The notes beneath the pieces are model-generated. The model was not told the origin of the DNA. It saw only the letters and a list, made by a program, of their open reading frames with translations, and did not search any database. Shown here piece by piece: positions 1 to 9,647 of a DNA stretch of 64,000 nt. Location: NCBI RefSeq assembly GCF_900100965.1, contig NZ_FMUJ01000005.1, forward strand, positions 310,001-374,000, in the 5' to 3' direction. The position numbers were made by a program, and so were the translations under genes. This stretch comes from Variovorax sp. EL159. Lineage in GTDB: Bacteria; Pseudomonadota; Gammaproteobacteria; Burkholderiales; Burkholderiaceae_C. Within the stretch, counting starts at the first letter, position 1. Each line of letters begins with the position of its first letter.

Positions 1-1431
1 CGGGGGACGTTGGGCGCCCCAGCCACATGCCTGGTCATACGCATGCCCCAGCCGCAGCACTTCGAGATCCGAATGGATCGGCCCCGCAAGCTGCAAGCCC
101 ATCGGCAGGCCGCCTTCGCCGAAGCCGGCTCGCACATTCAGCGTCGGCAACCCCGCCAGCGTGAACGGCGTGACGATCTCCATCCAGCGGTGGTACGTGT
201 CGCTCCGCACGCCATTCACCTCGGCCGGCCAATGCAGGTCCGCGTCGAACGGAAACACCTGCGCGGTCGGTGCCACGACGAAGTCGAAGCGCTCGAACAG
301 CGCAAGAAATGCGCGGTACACGTTCGATCGATAGTGCGAGGCCTGGTACAGCGAGGCCGCATCCAGATGCCGGCTCTGCTCGATCTCCCATTGCGCCTCG
401 GGCTTGAGCTGCGCGAACAGCTTCGGATCGCTCAGGTAGGCGCCCAGCTTGCCGCCCACCAGCAGTTGCCGCAGACGCAGCCAGGCGCTCCAGTTGTGCT
501 CGCGCGGCACGTCGAGCGTGCAGGGCTCGACCTCGCAGCCGATGGCGCGGAAGGTGTCGAGCGCCTTCTCGCCGAGTTCGCGCACGCCGGGCGCCAGCGG
601 CAGGTCGGGCCAGACGCTGCCGAGCCAGCCGATGCGCAGGCCCTTGCCGTCGCCGTCGAGCTGCAGCGCATCGGGCGAGGGCAGGGCGTGGGGCGACGAC
701 AGCGGCACGCGGCCGTCGAAGCCGGCCTGCACCGCGAGCAGCCGCGCCGTGTCTTCCACCGTGCGGGCCATCGGGCCTTCGCAGCCCAGTTGCTGGAAGA
801 ACAGCTCCTGCTCGGGGTCGCCGGGCACGCGTCCGCGCGAAGGCCGCATGCCGATCACGTTGTTGAAGGCAGCGGGGTTGCGCAGCGATCCCATCATGTC
901 GCTGCCGTCGGCCACCGGCAGCATGCCCAGGGCCAGTGCCACGGCCGCGCCGCCGCTGCTGCCGCCCGCGCTGCGGTCGTGCGCGTAGGCATTGCGGGTG
1001 GTGCCGAAGACGGTGTTGTAGGTGTGCGAGCCCAGGCCGAATTCGGGCGTGTTGGTCTTGCCGATGACGATGGCGCCAGCCGCGCGCATGCGGGCCACGT
1101 GCAGGCTGTCGGTGCGTGCCGGCGAGCGCGGCGACAGCGGCGAGCCCATCGAGGTCGGCAGGCCGGCGGCGTGGCTCAGGTCTTTCACCGCCAGCGGAAA
1201 GCCGTGCATCCAGCCGCGCCGTTCGCCGCGCGCCAGTTCGGCGTCGCGCTCGCCGGCCTCGGCCAGCAGCTGCGCCGGCTCGCGCAGGGAGACGATGGCG
1301 TTGAAGCGCGGGTTCAGCGCCTCGATGCGGGCCAGCGAGGCCTGCATCACTTCTTGGCAGGACACGTCGCGCGCGGCGATGCGGCGCGAAAGTTCGGTGG
1401 CGCTGAGTTCGAGCAGGTCGGCTGAAGGCAT
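1..1431 (-). CDS. Amidase signature family amidase (partial, C-terminus beyond window)
   Basis: An amidase-signature hydrolase that should cleave a carboxamide to acid plus ammonia, using the Ser-cisSer-Lys triad. Translating the minus strand from the ATG at 1431 gives MPSADLLELSATELSRRI, then the catalytic lysine context AVKDL, the segment IGKTNTPEFG, the glycine-rich GGSSGG motif and DGSDMMGSLRNP with the nucleophilic serine region. The frame stays open to base 1, so the last residues are missing. By the usual family length of about 470 to 490 residues only a few are lost. It is divergent from the LysR gene, with 60 bases between the starts, so that regulator may control it. The substrate cannot be told from sequence. 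Confidence 0.9.
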   Translation of the reverse strand, partial: MPSADLLELSATELSRRIAARDVSCQEVMQASLARIEALNPRFNAIVSLREPAQLLAEAGERDAELARGERRGWMHGFPLAVKDLSHAAGLPTSMGSPLSPRSPARTDSLHVARMRAAGAIVIGKTNTPEFGLGSHTYNTVFGTTRNAYAHDRSAGGSSGGAAVALALGMLPVADGSDMMGSLRNPAAFNNVIGMRPSRGRVPGDPEQELFFQQLGCEGPMARTVEDTARLLAVQAGFDGRVPLSSPHALPSPDALQLDGDGKGLRIGWLGSVWPDLPLAPGVRELGEKALDTFRAIGCEVEPCTLDVPREHNWSAWLRLRQLLVGGKLGAYLSDPKLFAQLKPEAQWEIEQSRHLDAASLYQASHYRSNVYRAFLALFERFDFVVAPTAQVFPFDADLHWPAEVNGVRSDTYHRWMEIVTPFTLAGLPTLNVRAGFGEGGLPMGLQLAGPIHSDLEVLRLGHAYDQACGWGAQRPP

Positions 1432-1491
1432 GGCGAGTGCGGGAAAAGGAGGGGCGCCCAGTATGGCGCGGCGCTCGCATAATCGCCGCGT

Positions 1492-2478
1492 ATGGAAACA
1501 AAGTGGCTCGAAGACTTCATCAGTTTGGCGGAAACCCGCAGCTTCAGCCGCTCGGCCCAATTGAGGCATGTGACGCAGCCGGCGTTCTCGCGCCGCATCC
1601 AGGCGCTCGAAGGCTGGGCCGGCACCGACCTGGTCGATCGCAGCTCCTACCCCACGCGCCTGACGCCCGCGGGCCAGACGCTCTACAGCCAGGCCATCGA
1701 GATGCTGCAGTCGCTGCAGAGCACCCGGGCCATGCTGCGCGGCCATTCAGCCGCCGGGCAGGACGTGATCGAGATTGCCGTGCCGCACACGCTGGCCTTC
1801 ACCTTCTTCCCCTCGTGGGTGACCAGCCTGCGCGAGCATTTCGGGCCGATCAAGAGCCGGCTCATCGCGCTCAACGTGCACGACGCGGTGCTGCGGCTGG
1901 TCGAAGGCAGTTGCGACCTGCTGATCGCCTACCACCACCCCTCGCAGCCGCTGCAGCTCGATGCCAACAAGTACGAGATGGTCAGCCTCGGCGAGGAAAC
2001 CGTGGCGCCCTGGGTCAAGGCCGACGCCGAAGGGGCGCCGCGCTACCGGCTGCCGGGCCGCCCGGGCCAGCCGCTGCCGTACCTGGGCTATGCGCCGGGC
2101 GCCTACCTGGGCCGCGTGGTCGACCAGTTGCTGAAAGAGTCGGGCACCGCCATCCACCTCGACCGCGTCTATGAAACCGACATGGCCGAAGGCCTGAAGG
2201 TGATGGCGCTCGAAGGCCACGGCATTGCCTTCCTGCCGCAGAGCGCGGTGCGCAAGGAGATCAAGGCGCGCAAGCTGGTGAGCGCGCTGCCGCCCGAGAT
2301 CGACAGCCTCGAAGCCACGATGGAGATCCGCGCCTACCGCGAGCGGCCCACCGCGCCCGCGCCGGTGAAGGCGGCCGGCGGGCGCGCTGCCAAGGTCGCG
2401 GCCTCCGACAGCCTGCAGCCCAAGCGCACGGCCGACGCCCTGTGGTCGTACCTTGTCGGCACCCAGCCGGCGCGCTGA
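1492..2478 (+). CDS. LysR-family transcriptional regulator, HypT (YjiE)-like
   Basis: A 328-residue LysR-type regulator: winged HTH at about residues 5-64 (ETKWLEDFISLAETRSFSRS, then QPAFSRRIQALE) and an effector-binding domain from about residue 93. The N-terminus resembles E. coli HypT, the hypochlorite-responsive regulator, in the ETKWL...FSR-A....QPAFSRRI pattern. A basic, Ala/Pro-rich stretch near residues 283-300 is unusual within the C-terminal domain. It is divergent from the amidase and followed by aspA in the same direction, so either could be a target. LysR membership is secure. The HypT resemblance is by eye, and an oxidant-sensing role is inference only. Confidence 0.9.
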   Translation: METKWLEDFISLAETRSFSRSAQLRHVTQPAFSRRIQALEGWAGTDLVDRSSYPTRLTPAGQTLYSQAIEMLQSLQSTRAMLRGHSAAGQDVIEIAVPHTLAFTFFPSWVTSLREHFGPIKSRLIALNVHDAVLRLVEGSCDLLIAYHHPSQPLQLDANKYEMVSLGEETVAPWVKADAEGAPRYRLPGRPGQPLPYLGYAPGAYLGRVVDQLLKESGTAIHLDRVYETDMAEGLKVMALEGHGIAFLPQSAVRKEIKARKLVSALPPEIDSLEATMEIRAYRERPTAPAPVKAAGGRAAKVAASDSLQPKRTADALWSYLVGTQPAR

Positions 2479-2485
2479 ACGCAAT

Positions 2486-2508
2486 TTGTGCACCGCACAA
2501 TCTATAAA
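2486..2508 (+). promoter_or_regulatory. Perfect dyad and -10-like box upstream of aspA
   Basis: Just after the LysR stop lies TTGTGC-ACC-GCACAA (2486-2500), a perfect inverted repeat. It is followed at 2503-2508 by TATAAA, a good -10 hexamer. No convincing -35 is seen 17 bases upstream, which would suit an activator-dependent promoter. A start near 2515 would give an aspA leader of about 138 nt that includes the terminator hairpin at 2610-2636. This is inferred from pattern alone. Confidence 0.4.
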
Positions 2509-2609
2509 TGCCGCGCATGAGCCTCCCCGCAAACGGCATTGGCGCCATGTGTCCGGCGCTACTACAGTCGCGGCAGTTTTTTTCTGCTGTCACTCGTCAC
2601 ACCCACCCC

Positions 2610-2636
2610 GCACGCGCCACACGCGTGCTTTTTTTT
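2610..2636 (+). terminator. Intrinsic terminator in the aspA leader
   Basis: GCACGCG (2610-2616), loop CCACA, CGCGTGC (2622-2628), then eight T residues: a textbook rho-independent terminator. Its T-run ends only 16 bases before the aspA ATG, leaving no room for a separate promoter plus leader. It therefore probably acts as both the LysR-gene terminator and an attenuator of aspA. Confidence 0.75.
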
Positions 2637-2652
2637 AAGCCGAGGAAACCGT

Positions 2653-4107
2653 ATGAGCTCCAATTTCCGGACTGAGCACGACTTCCTCGGCGAGAAGCAG
2701 ATCCCCGCCATCGCCTACTGGGGCGTGCACACGGCGCGTGCCGTCGAGAACTTCGCGATCTCGGGCACCCGCATCTCGGCCATGCCCGACCTCGTGCGCG
2801 CCCTGGCCTACGTGAAGAAGGCCGCCACGCGCGCCAATGCAGACCTGGGCGCCATCGACCGAGACCGCGCCGCCGCGATCATCCTGGCCTGCGAAGACAT
2901 CGTCGACGGCAAGCTGCTCGGCGAATTCGTGGTCGACGTGATCCAGGGCGGCGCCGGCACCTCGACCAACATGAACGCCAACGAGGTCATCTGCAACCTC
3001 GCGCTCGAGAAGCTGGGCCACGAAAAGGGGCGCTACGACGTGCTGCACCCCAACGACCACGTCAACGCCTCGCAGAGCACCAACGACGTGTACCCCACGG
3101 CGGTGCGGCTGGCGCTGTGGTTCGCCATCGGCCGGCTGCTCGAAGCCATGGCCGCGCTGCGCCGCAGCTTCGAGGCCAAGGCGCTCGAGTTCAAGGACAT
3201 CCTCAAGATCGGCCGCACGCAGCTGCAGGACGCGGTGCCCATGACGCTGGGCCAGGAGTTCCTGACCTACGCCATCATGATCGGGGAAGACGAGGCCCGC
3301 CTTGGCGAGGCCCGTGCGCTCATCGAAGAAATCAACCTCGGCGCCACCGCCATCGGCACCGGCATCAACGCGCCGCACGGCTATGCCAACCTGGCCTGCC
3401 AGTACCTTGCCGAGCAGACCGGCGTGCCGCTCAAGCAGGCCGCCAACCTGATCGAGGCCACGCAGGACACCGGCGCCTTCGTGCAGCTCTCGGGCGTGCT
3501 CAAGCGCGTGGCGACCAAGCTGAGCAAGACCTGCAACGACCTGCGCCTGCTGTCCAGCGGCCCGCAGGCCGGCTTCGGCGAGATCCGGCTGCCGGCGCGG
3601 CAGGCCGGCTCGTCGATCATGCCGGGCAAGGTCAACCCCGTGATTCCGGAAGTCATGAACCAGGTGGCCTTCGAGGTCATCGGCAACGACATCACCGTCA
3701 CGCTGGCGTCCGAGGCCGGGCAGCTGCAGCTCAACGCCTTCGAGCCGATCATGGGCTGGAGCCTGTTCAAGAGCATCCAGCACCTGGGCAACGCCTGCCA
3801 CACGCTGCGCACCAACTGCGTCGACGGCATCGAGGCCAACCGCGAGTTTTTGGCCAAGCGGGTGCGCGAGTCGGTCACGCTGGTCACCGCGCTCAATCCG
3901 CTGATCGGCTACGAGAAGGCTGCGCTCATCGCCAAGACCGCGCTGGCCACCGGCGGGCCCATCGACGTGGTGGCCGAATCGCTGGGCATCATGACCCGCG
4001 CCGAAATGGACGCGCTGCTCGTGCCCGAGAATCTGACCCAGCCGGTTCGCCTGTCTGCCGCACCGGTTCCCCCGGCCGCCGAGCCTTCGGGCACAAAGGC
4101 TGCTTAG
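2653..4107 (+). CDS. aspA: Aspartate ammonia-lyase
   Basis: Cytosolic aspartase, 484 residues, of the fumarase/aspartase superfamily. It deaminates L-aspartate to fumarate and ammonia. Seen directly: TEHDFLGEKQIP near the N-terminus, the GTSTNMNANEV segment, the HPNDHVNASQSTND segment, and the superfamily signature GSSIMPGKVNP, with the catalytic-loop serine at about residue 320. The ATG at 2653 follows CGAGGAAACC, a good ribosome site; an upstream in-frame extension lacks family similarity and runs through the terminator. The gene stands before the glt importer, so together they would take up acidic amino acids and release ammonia and fumarate. Aspartase is preferred over FumC because of the N-terminal sequence and the neighbours. 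Confidence 0.93.
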   Translation: MSSNFRTEHDFLGEKQIPAIAYWGVHTARAVENFAISGTRISAMPDLVRALAYVKKAATRANADLGAIDRDRAAAIILACEDIVDGKLLGEFVVDVIQGGAGTSTNMNANEVICNLALEKLGHEKGRYDVLHPNDHVNASQSTNDVYPTAVRLALWFAIGRLLEAMAALRRSFEAKALEFKDILKIGRTQLQDAVPMTLGQEFLTYAIMIGEDEARLGEARALIEEINLGATAIGTGINAPHGYANLACQYLAEQTGVPLKQAANLIEATQDTGAFVQLSGVLKRVATKLSKTCNDLRLLSSGPQAGFGEIRLPARQAGSSIMPGKVNPVIPEVMNQVAFEVIGNDITVTLASEAGQLQLNAFEPIMGWSLFKSIQHLGNACHTLRTNCVDGIEANREFLAKRVRESVTLVTALNPLIGYEKAALIAKTALATGGPIDVVAESLGIMTRAEMDALLVPENLTQPVRLSAAPVPPAAEPSGTKAA

Positions 4108-4275
4108 TGAAAGTCGGACAATGCCAGGAGGCAGGATCGCACCAAGCTGGCGCCTGTGCGCGCCCAGGCGGTGCAACGTGCGCCGTGTTGCACCGGGTTG
4201 GTCCGGGTATCACGCAAAATGCGAATGTCTAGAATTTAGTTGTATCTGTTTCAGTCACCCTCAGGAGTTTTCCGA

Positions 4276-5175
4276 ATGAAAAAACAAGTATTGGCATTGG
4301 CAATCGCGGCGCTGGCCGCCGGCGGCGCGATGGCGCAAGCCAATGACACGCTGGCCAAGATCAAGGCTTCCGGCGTCATCACCGAAGGCGTGCGTGAATC
4401 GTCCGGCCTGTCGTACACGCTGGGCAACGGCCAGTACACCGGCTTCCACTTCGACGTCTGCGCCAACATCATCAAGGACATCGAGAAGCTCGCCGGCAAG
4501 AAGCTCGAAGTCAAGTACCAGCCCGTGACCTCGCAGAACCGCATTCCGCTCGTGCAGAACGGCACTGTGGACATCGAGTGCGGCTCGACCACCAACAACG
4601 CCACCCGCCAGAAGGACGTGGCTTTCGGCGACACCACCTACGTCGAAGAAACCAAGATCCTGGTCAAGGCCAACTCGGGCATCAACTCGCTGGCCGACCT
4701 GAAGGACAAGACGGTCGCCACCACCACCGGCACCACGCCGCTGCAGACCGTGCGCAAGCAAAAGCGCGCTGAAAACCTGACCTTCAAGGAGGTCTACGGC
4801 AAGGACCACTCCGACAGCTTCCTGCTGGTCGAAACCGGCCGTGCCGACGCCTTCGTGATGGACGGCTCGATCCTGGCTGCCCTGGCCGCCAAGTCGAAGT
4901 CGCCCAAGGACTACAAGATCCTGAACGACGTGCTGGCCGTCGAACCCATCGGCATCATGATCCGCAAGGACGACCCGGCCTTCAAGAAGGTCGTGGACGA
5001 CAGCATCAAGGCACAAGCCAAGTCGGGCGAGCTGGCCAAGCTCTATGACAAGTGGTTCATGAAGCCGATCCCGCCGGCAAACGTGGTCATCAACCTGCCG
5101 CTGGGCGAAGCCACCAAGAACGCCTGGGCCAACCCGAACGACAAGCCTGCGGAAGACTACGTCACCAAGGAATAA
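4276..5175 (+). CDS. gltI: Glutamate/aspartate ABC transporter substrate-binding protein
   Basis: Periplasmic binding protein of the type 3 family, 299 residues, with a signal peptide at residues 1-19 (KK, hydrophobic core, cleavage after AMAQA). Mature features include the SGLSYTLGNGQYTGFHFDVC segment and ECGSTTNNATRQKDVAFG, close to the E. coli GltI pattern, ending in the KWFMKPIPP region. The ATG at 4276 follows CAGGAG. It is the first gene of gltIJKL and would bind glutamate or aspartate and deliver it to the GltJK channel. A hairpin terminator right after the stop (5198-5228) should make this gene more abundantly expressed than the membrane components, as is common for binding proteins. 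Confidence 0.93.
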   Translation: MKKQVLALAIAALAAGGAMAQANDTLAKIKASGVITEGVRESSGLSYTLGNGQYTGFHFDVCANIIKDIEKLAGKKLEVKYQPVTSQNRIPLVQNGTVDIECGSTTNNATRQKDVAFGDTTYVEETKILVKANSGINSLADLKDKTVATTTGTTPLQTVRKQKRAENLTFKEVYGKDHSDSFLLVETGRADAFVMDGSILAALAAKSKSPKDYKILNDVLAVEPIGIMIRKDDPAFKKVVDDSIKAQAKSGELAKLYDKWFMKPIPPANVVINLPLGEATKNAWANPNDKPAEDYVTKE

Positions 5176-5197
5176 GCGGCGCGTCGCTGCGTGAATG

Positions 5198-5228
5198 ACG
5201 CCCACCTTTCGCGGTGGGCGTTTCTTTT
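5198..5228 (+). terminator. Intercistronic terminator between gltI and gltJ
   Basis: ACGCCCACC (5198-5206), loop TTTCGC, GGTGGGCGT (5213-5221) followed by TTCTTTTC. It lies inside the operon, 47 bases before gltJ. This suits partial termination that sets a high ratio of binding protein to permease. Confidence 0.8.
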
Positions 5229-5267
5229 CAGGGACTGGTTTTTCGAAGATGGTGAAGGAGTAAGAAA

Positions 5268-5999
5268 ATGGGCAACTGGGATTGGCAGGTCTTCCTGCAA
5301 GACCCCGGGGGGGACTATCCGACCTACCTGCAGTGGATGCTGTCCGCCTGGGGCTGGACGGTGTCGGTGGCACTGCTGGCACTGATCGTCGCGTTGGTGC
5401 TGGGCTCGCTGGTCGGGATCATCCGCACGCTGCCCGACAACCCGTGGCTGGTGCGGCTGGGCAATGCCTGGGTCGAGTTGTTTCGCAACATCCCGCTGCT
5501 GGTGCAGATCTTTCTCTGGTACCACGTCATTCCGGCGCTGATCCCGGTGATGAAGGGCGTGCCCAGCTTCATCCTCGTGGTGCTGGCACTGGGCTTCTTC
5601 ACCTCGGCGCGTATCGCCGAGCAGGTGCGCTCGGGCATCCAGGCGCTGCCCAAGGGCCAGCGCTATGCGGGCATGGCGGTGGGCTTCACCACCACGCAGT
5701 ACTACCGCTACGTGATCCTGCCGATGGCCTACCGCATCATCATCCCGCCGCTCACGAGCGAGACGATGAACATCTTCAAGAATTCGTCCGTCGCGTTTGC
5801 CGTGTCGGTCACCGAACTCACCATGTTCGCCATGCAGGCGCAGGAAGAAACCTCGCGCGGCATCGAGGTCTACCTGGCGGTGACGGCGTGCTACGTGGTG
5901 TCGGCCCTGGCCATCAACCGGCTCATGGCGTACATCGAGAAGAAGACCCGCGTGCCGGGCTTCATCGTCTCGGCCAGCGCTGGCGGCGGAGGACACTGA
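5268..5999 (+). CDS. gltJ: Glutamate/aspartate ABC transporter permease
   Basis: Inner-membrane permease of the polar amino acid type, 243 residues, with several hydrophobic spans (first at about residues 27-50, SVALLALIVALVLGSLVGII). The ABC-ATPase docking loop is recognisable as EQVRSGIQALPKGQRYAGMA, and ETMNIFKNSSVAFAVSVTEL is the usual C-terminal part. The ATG at 5268 has a strong GAAGGAG site. Its stop is one base before gltK. It should form the heteromeric channel with GltK, energised by GltL. Confidence 0.93.
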   Translation: MGNWDWQVFLQDPGGDYPTYLQWMLSAWGWTVSVALLALIVALVLGSLVGIIRTLPDNPWLVRLGNAWVELFRNIPLLVQIFLWYHVIPALIPVMKGVPSFILVVLALGFFTSARIAEQVRSGIQALPKGQRYAGMAVGFTTTQYYRYVILPMAYRIIIPPLTSETMNIFKNSSVAFAVSVTELTMFAMQAQEETSRGIEVYLAVTACYVVSALAINRLMAYIEKKTRVPGFIVSASAGGGGH

Positions 6000-6000
6000 C

Positions 6001-6690
6001 ATGATGAATCTCGACCTGTCGTTCTACAACTGGGACGTCATCAGCAACTTCGTCATCAAGGGCTTCTACTTCAGCATCATGCTGACGGTGGTGGCCACCA
6101 TTGGCGGCGTGATCTTCGGCACCATCCTGGCGCTCATGCGCCTGTCGGGCAAGAAGTGGCTCGACGCGCCCGCGGCGCTGTACGTCAACGGCATGCGAAG
6201 CATCCCGCTGGTGATGGTGATCCTGTGGTTCTTCCTGCTGGTGCCGGCGTCGTTCTATTCGCTGTTCGGTTCGGTGGGCTCCAACTACCGCTCCGAGATC
6301 TCGGCCGTGATCACCTTCGTCGCGTTCGAGGCCGCGTACTTCTCCGAGATCATGCGCGCGGGCATCCAGTCGATCCCGCGCGGCCAGGTCAACGCCGGCC
6401 AGGCGGTCGGCATGACCTACGGCCAGAACATGCGCCTCGTGGTGCTGCCGCAGGCGTTCCGCAACATGCTGCCGGTGCTGCTCACGCAGACCATCATCCT
6501 GTTCCAGGACACCTCGCTGGTCTACGCCATCGGTGCCTACGACATGCTCAAGGGCTTCGAGACCGCCGGCAAGAACTTCGGCCGCCCGATCGAGGCCTAC
6601 CTGCTCGCAGCCGTCGTGTACTTCGTCATGTGTTATGCCTTGTCCTGGCTCGTGAAGCGCCTGCACAAGAAGATCGCCATCATTCGCTGA
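6001..6690 (+). CDS. gltK: Glutamate/aspartate ABC transporter permease
   Basis: Second membrane subunit, 229 residues, with the same fold as GltJ: hydrophobic spans at about residues 20-42, 55-90 and 200-218, and the ATPase-coupling segment RAGIQSIPRGQVNAGQAVGM. It begins one base after the gltJ stop. Two adjacent Met codons (6001 and 6004) are possible starts. The product should pair with GltJ to form the translocation pore. Part of the gltIJKL operon. Confidence 0.93.
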   Translation: MMNLDLSFYNWDVISNFVIKGFYFSIMLTVVATIGGVIFGTILALMRLSGKKWLDAPAALYVNGMRSIPLVMVILWFFLLVPASFYSLFGSVGSNYRSEISAVITFVAFEAAYFSEIMRAGIQSIPRGQVNAGQAVGMTYGQNMRLVVLPQAFRNMLPVLLTQTIILFQDTSLVYAIGAYDMLKGFETAGKNFGRPIEAYLLAAVVYFVMCYALSWLVKRLHKKIAIIR

Positions 6691-6717
6691 TTGAGTGGCT
6701 GAACCGGAGAGAAAGAT

Positions 6718-7467
<750 letters not shown>

Positions 7468-7492
7468 TTCGCTGCTGCGGCACAAAGACAAA

Positions 7493-7522
7493 AGCCACGC
7501 TGTTTCGCAGCGTGGCTTTTTT
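7493..7522. terminator. Bidirectional terminator between gltL and the convergent nucleoside hydrolase gene
   Basis: AGCCACGCTG (7493-7502), loop TTTCG, CAGCGTGGCT (7508-7517). It is followed by T residues on the plus strand and preceded by A residues, so it should work from both sides. Confidence 0.85.
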
Positions 7523-7539
7523 CATGGGCTGGCCAAGGC

Positions 7540-8637
7540 TCAGGGCAGCCGCGAGATGCGCTGCGTCAGCAGATCGAAGAACCCCTGCGCATCGCCCTCA
7601 GCAATCCAGTTCACGTTGGCCGGCTTCTTCAGCCCGCCGTACCAGTCGACCGCCGTCTGGCCGAAGCCGATGCCTTCGCGGCTGTCGACTTCCACGTTCA
7701 CCTGCCGGCCCTTGAACAGCGAAGGCTGCAGCAGGTAGCCGATCACCGTGGCGTCATGTACAGGGCCGCCGGGCAGGCCGTAGTACTGCATGTCGTGCTG
7801 CACGTAGGCATCGAGGATGTCTGCGACGGTCTTGCCGGCCTGGTTGCCGATGCCGCGCAGCTTCGCGATGCGCTCGGGGCTGGTCAGCACCTTGTGCGTC
7901 ACGTCCAGCGGCAGCATGGTGATGGGCACGCCGCTCTTGAGCACGATCTCGGCCGCATGCGGGTCGGCGAAGACGTTGAACTCGGCCGTCGGCGTGATGT
8001 TGCCGCCGTTGAAATGCGCGCCGCCCATCAGCACCAGCTCGCGCAGGCCGCGCGTGATGTCGGGGGCCTGCGTCAGCGCCAGCGCAAGATTCGTTTCGGG
8101 CCCGAGCATCGCGAGCGTCACGCTTTTTTCGGGCGCTGCGCGCAGTGTACGGATCAGGTAGTCGACCGCGTTGCCTTCGGCCAGCGGCTGGCTCGGCTCG
8201 TGCACCTTCACGCCCGTGATGCCTTCGCTGCCGTGAATGTCGGCCGCATAGATGGGCGTGCGCACCAAGGGGCGCGGTGCACCCGCATAGACGGGAATGT
8301 CGGGCCGCTTCGCCCATTCGCGCGCAAGCCTTGCATTGCGCGACGTCTTGGCCAGCGGCACGTTGCCCGCCACCGTGGTCAGCGCCTGGATCTTCAGTTC
8401 GTCGGGCGAGGCCATGGCAAAGAGCAGCGCGATCACATCGTCGGCACCGGGGTCGGTGTCGATGATCAACGTACGCACTGCGGGCTTGCCGGATGCGGCA
8501 TCGGCGGCATGGGCATTCGAGGCGGCGAGGCTGAGGGTCAAGATGACGAGTCCAAGGACAGGAAGGGCCAGAAGAAAAAGCAGGCGGCGTGCCGTCGTTG
8601 TCGATGCAACGGCCGATGCGGTGGATTTCAGGGGCAT
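7540..8637 (-). CDS. Nucleoside hydrolase, exported (IunH family)
   Basis: Nucleoside hydrolase-like protein of 365 residues that should cleave the N-glycosidic bond of nucleosides to ribose and free base. The calcium-binding family motif DTDPGADD lies at residues 60-67, and the downstream MGGAHFNGGNITPTAEFN and the late Asp of PVHDATV are also seen. Residues 1-45 hold a basic stretch, one long hydrophobic span and an AHA-A cleavage site, so it is probably periplasmic, which is less common for this family. The ATG at 8637 follows AGGAATC; upstream codons in frame have no family similarity. It is convergent with gltL. Purine versus pyrimidine preference is not visible. Confidence 0.88.
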   Translation of the reverse strand: MPLKSTASAVASTTTARRLLFLLALPVLGLVILTLSLAASNAHAADAASGKPAVRTLIIDTDPGADDVIALLFAMASPDELKIQALTTVAGNVPLAKTSRNARLAREWAKRPDIPVYAGAPRPLVRTPIYAADIHGSEGITGVKVHEPSQPLAEGNAVDYLIRTLRAAPEKSVTLAMLGPETNLALALTQAPDITRGLRELVLMGGAHFNGGNITPTAEFNVFADPHAAEIVLKSGVPITMLPLDVTHKVLTSPERIAKLRGIGNQAGKTVADILDAYVQHDMQYYGLPGGPVHDATVIGYLLQPSLFKGRQVNVEVDSREGIGFGQTAVDWYGGLKKPANVNWIAEGDAQGFFDLLTQRISRLP

Positions 8638-8828
8638 GGGAGCGATTCCTTGCGGGCGCGGGAGTGCGCCGCAAGTCAGTCTGCCAGAGCATCGCGCGCC
8701 GCAACACGCGATGGCGGCTGCATTTTCGGCCATCGCGCGCAGGTGCGCGACACCGTGCAAACCAAGGGGTTAGCGCGCGAATTTGCCCACAGTGAAAAGT
8801 GTGCAGCCGCGCGGCTGCCGCCTGCTGC

Positions 8829-9647
8829 CTACTGTTGCGTGCGCCCCTCACCGAGCCGCTGCGCGAAGAACGACAGGATCTCGTTGCGTGCCGCCACGGT
8901 GGGCTGGCCCGCTTCATCGATCAGGTGTGCCGTCACCACGCTGTGCGGGCTGGCCACCACCTTGTCGAAGAAGGGCGGTGTGTTCGGGTTGGCCGCGCTG
9001 TCGGGCAGCACGCGAGCGACGAAGCGCGGCCCCAGCGCCTCGGCAAAGGCCGCGAAGCGCTCGGCCCTGCAATGCTTGTCACCGTCGAAGCGGTAGGCCA
9101 TCACCGTCAGGTCTTCGCGCTCCAGGCGCGCACGCACGGCGGCCAGTTCGTCGGGCGCCATGTTCATGCCGGCGGGGTTGTCCATGGGCAACGAGGGCTG
9201 GCACACCACGGGCGCCAGCATCGCGGGCTCCAGCATCATCGAGAGCGCGAAGTTGCCCGTGAAGCACATGCCGATCGCGCCCACGCCGGGGCCGCCGCAC
9301 TCTTCGTGCGCGAGCCGCGCAAGGGCGCGCAGCCACTGCGTCACCGGGCTCGATTCGTTGGAGGCGAAGGCACGAAACTCCGCGCTGACGCAGGCCCGCT
9401 TGAAGGTGGCGATGCCTTCCTCGACACCCGGCACCGCACCGTCGCGGCCGAACAGCGAGGGCATGTAGACCGTGAAGCCCGCGTCGCGCACCCAGCGGCT
9501 GAAGCGTGCGACGTGCGGGCTGATGCCCGGCATCTCTGTCATCACGATCACCGCGGGCCCTGTGCCCGTCACGTGGACCACCTTGGTGATGCCGTCGAGC
9601 GTGATCGAACGGGGCTCGAAGTCGTTCAATGGATCGTCGTGGTTCAT
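8829..9647 (-). CDS. Dienelactone hydrolase family protein
   Basis: Alpha/beta hydrolase of the dienelactone hydrolase family, 272 residues. The nucleophile is cysteine 128 in GMCFTGNF, the position where dienelactone hydrolases carry GxCxGG. A glutamate at 38 in MTEMPG matches the family's additional active-site acid. It starts inside the stop region of the upstream tautomerase gene (four shared bases, ATGA), so the two are translationally coupled. Together, a tautomerase and a lactone hydrolase suggest handling of a ring-cleavage product, but the actual substrate is unknown. Confidence 0.85.
   Translation of the reverse strand: MNHDDPLNDFEPRSITLDGITKVVHVTGTGPAVIVMTEMPGISPHVARFSRWVRDAGFTVYMPSLFGRDGAVPGVEEGIATFKRACVSAEFRAFASNESSPVTQWLRALARLAHEECGGPGVGAIGMCFTGNFALSMMLEPAMLAPVVCQPSLPMDNPAGMNMAPDELAAVRARLEREDLTVMAYRFDGDKHCRAERFAAFAEALGPRFVARVLPDSAANPNTPPFFDKVVASPHSVVTAHLIDEAGQPTVAARNEILSFFAQRLGEGRTQQ

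Noticed and set aside
10..1425. Long plus-strand open frame opposite the amidase
   Set aside because: The product is Arg/His/Gln-rich with no domain, and the minus-strand frame encodes a clear amidase; it is a high-GC antisense shadow.
2635..4176. Minus-strand 513-codon frame over aspA
   Set aside because: Low-complexity Gly/His/Val composition typical of antisense frames; aspA on the other strand is unambiguous.
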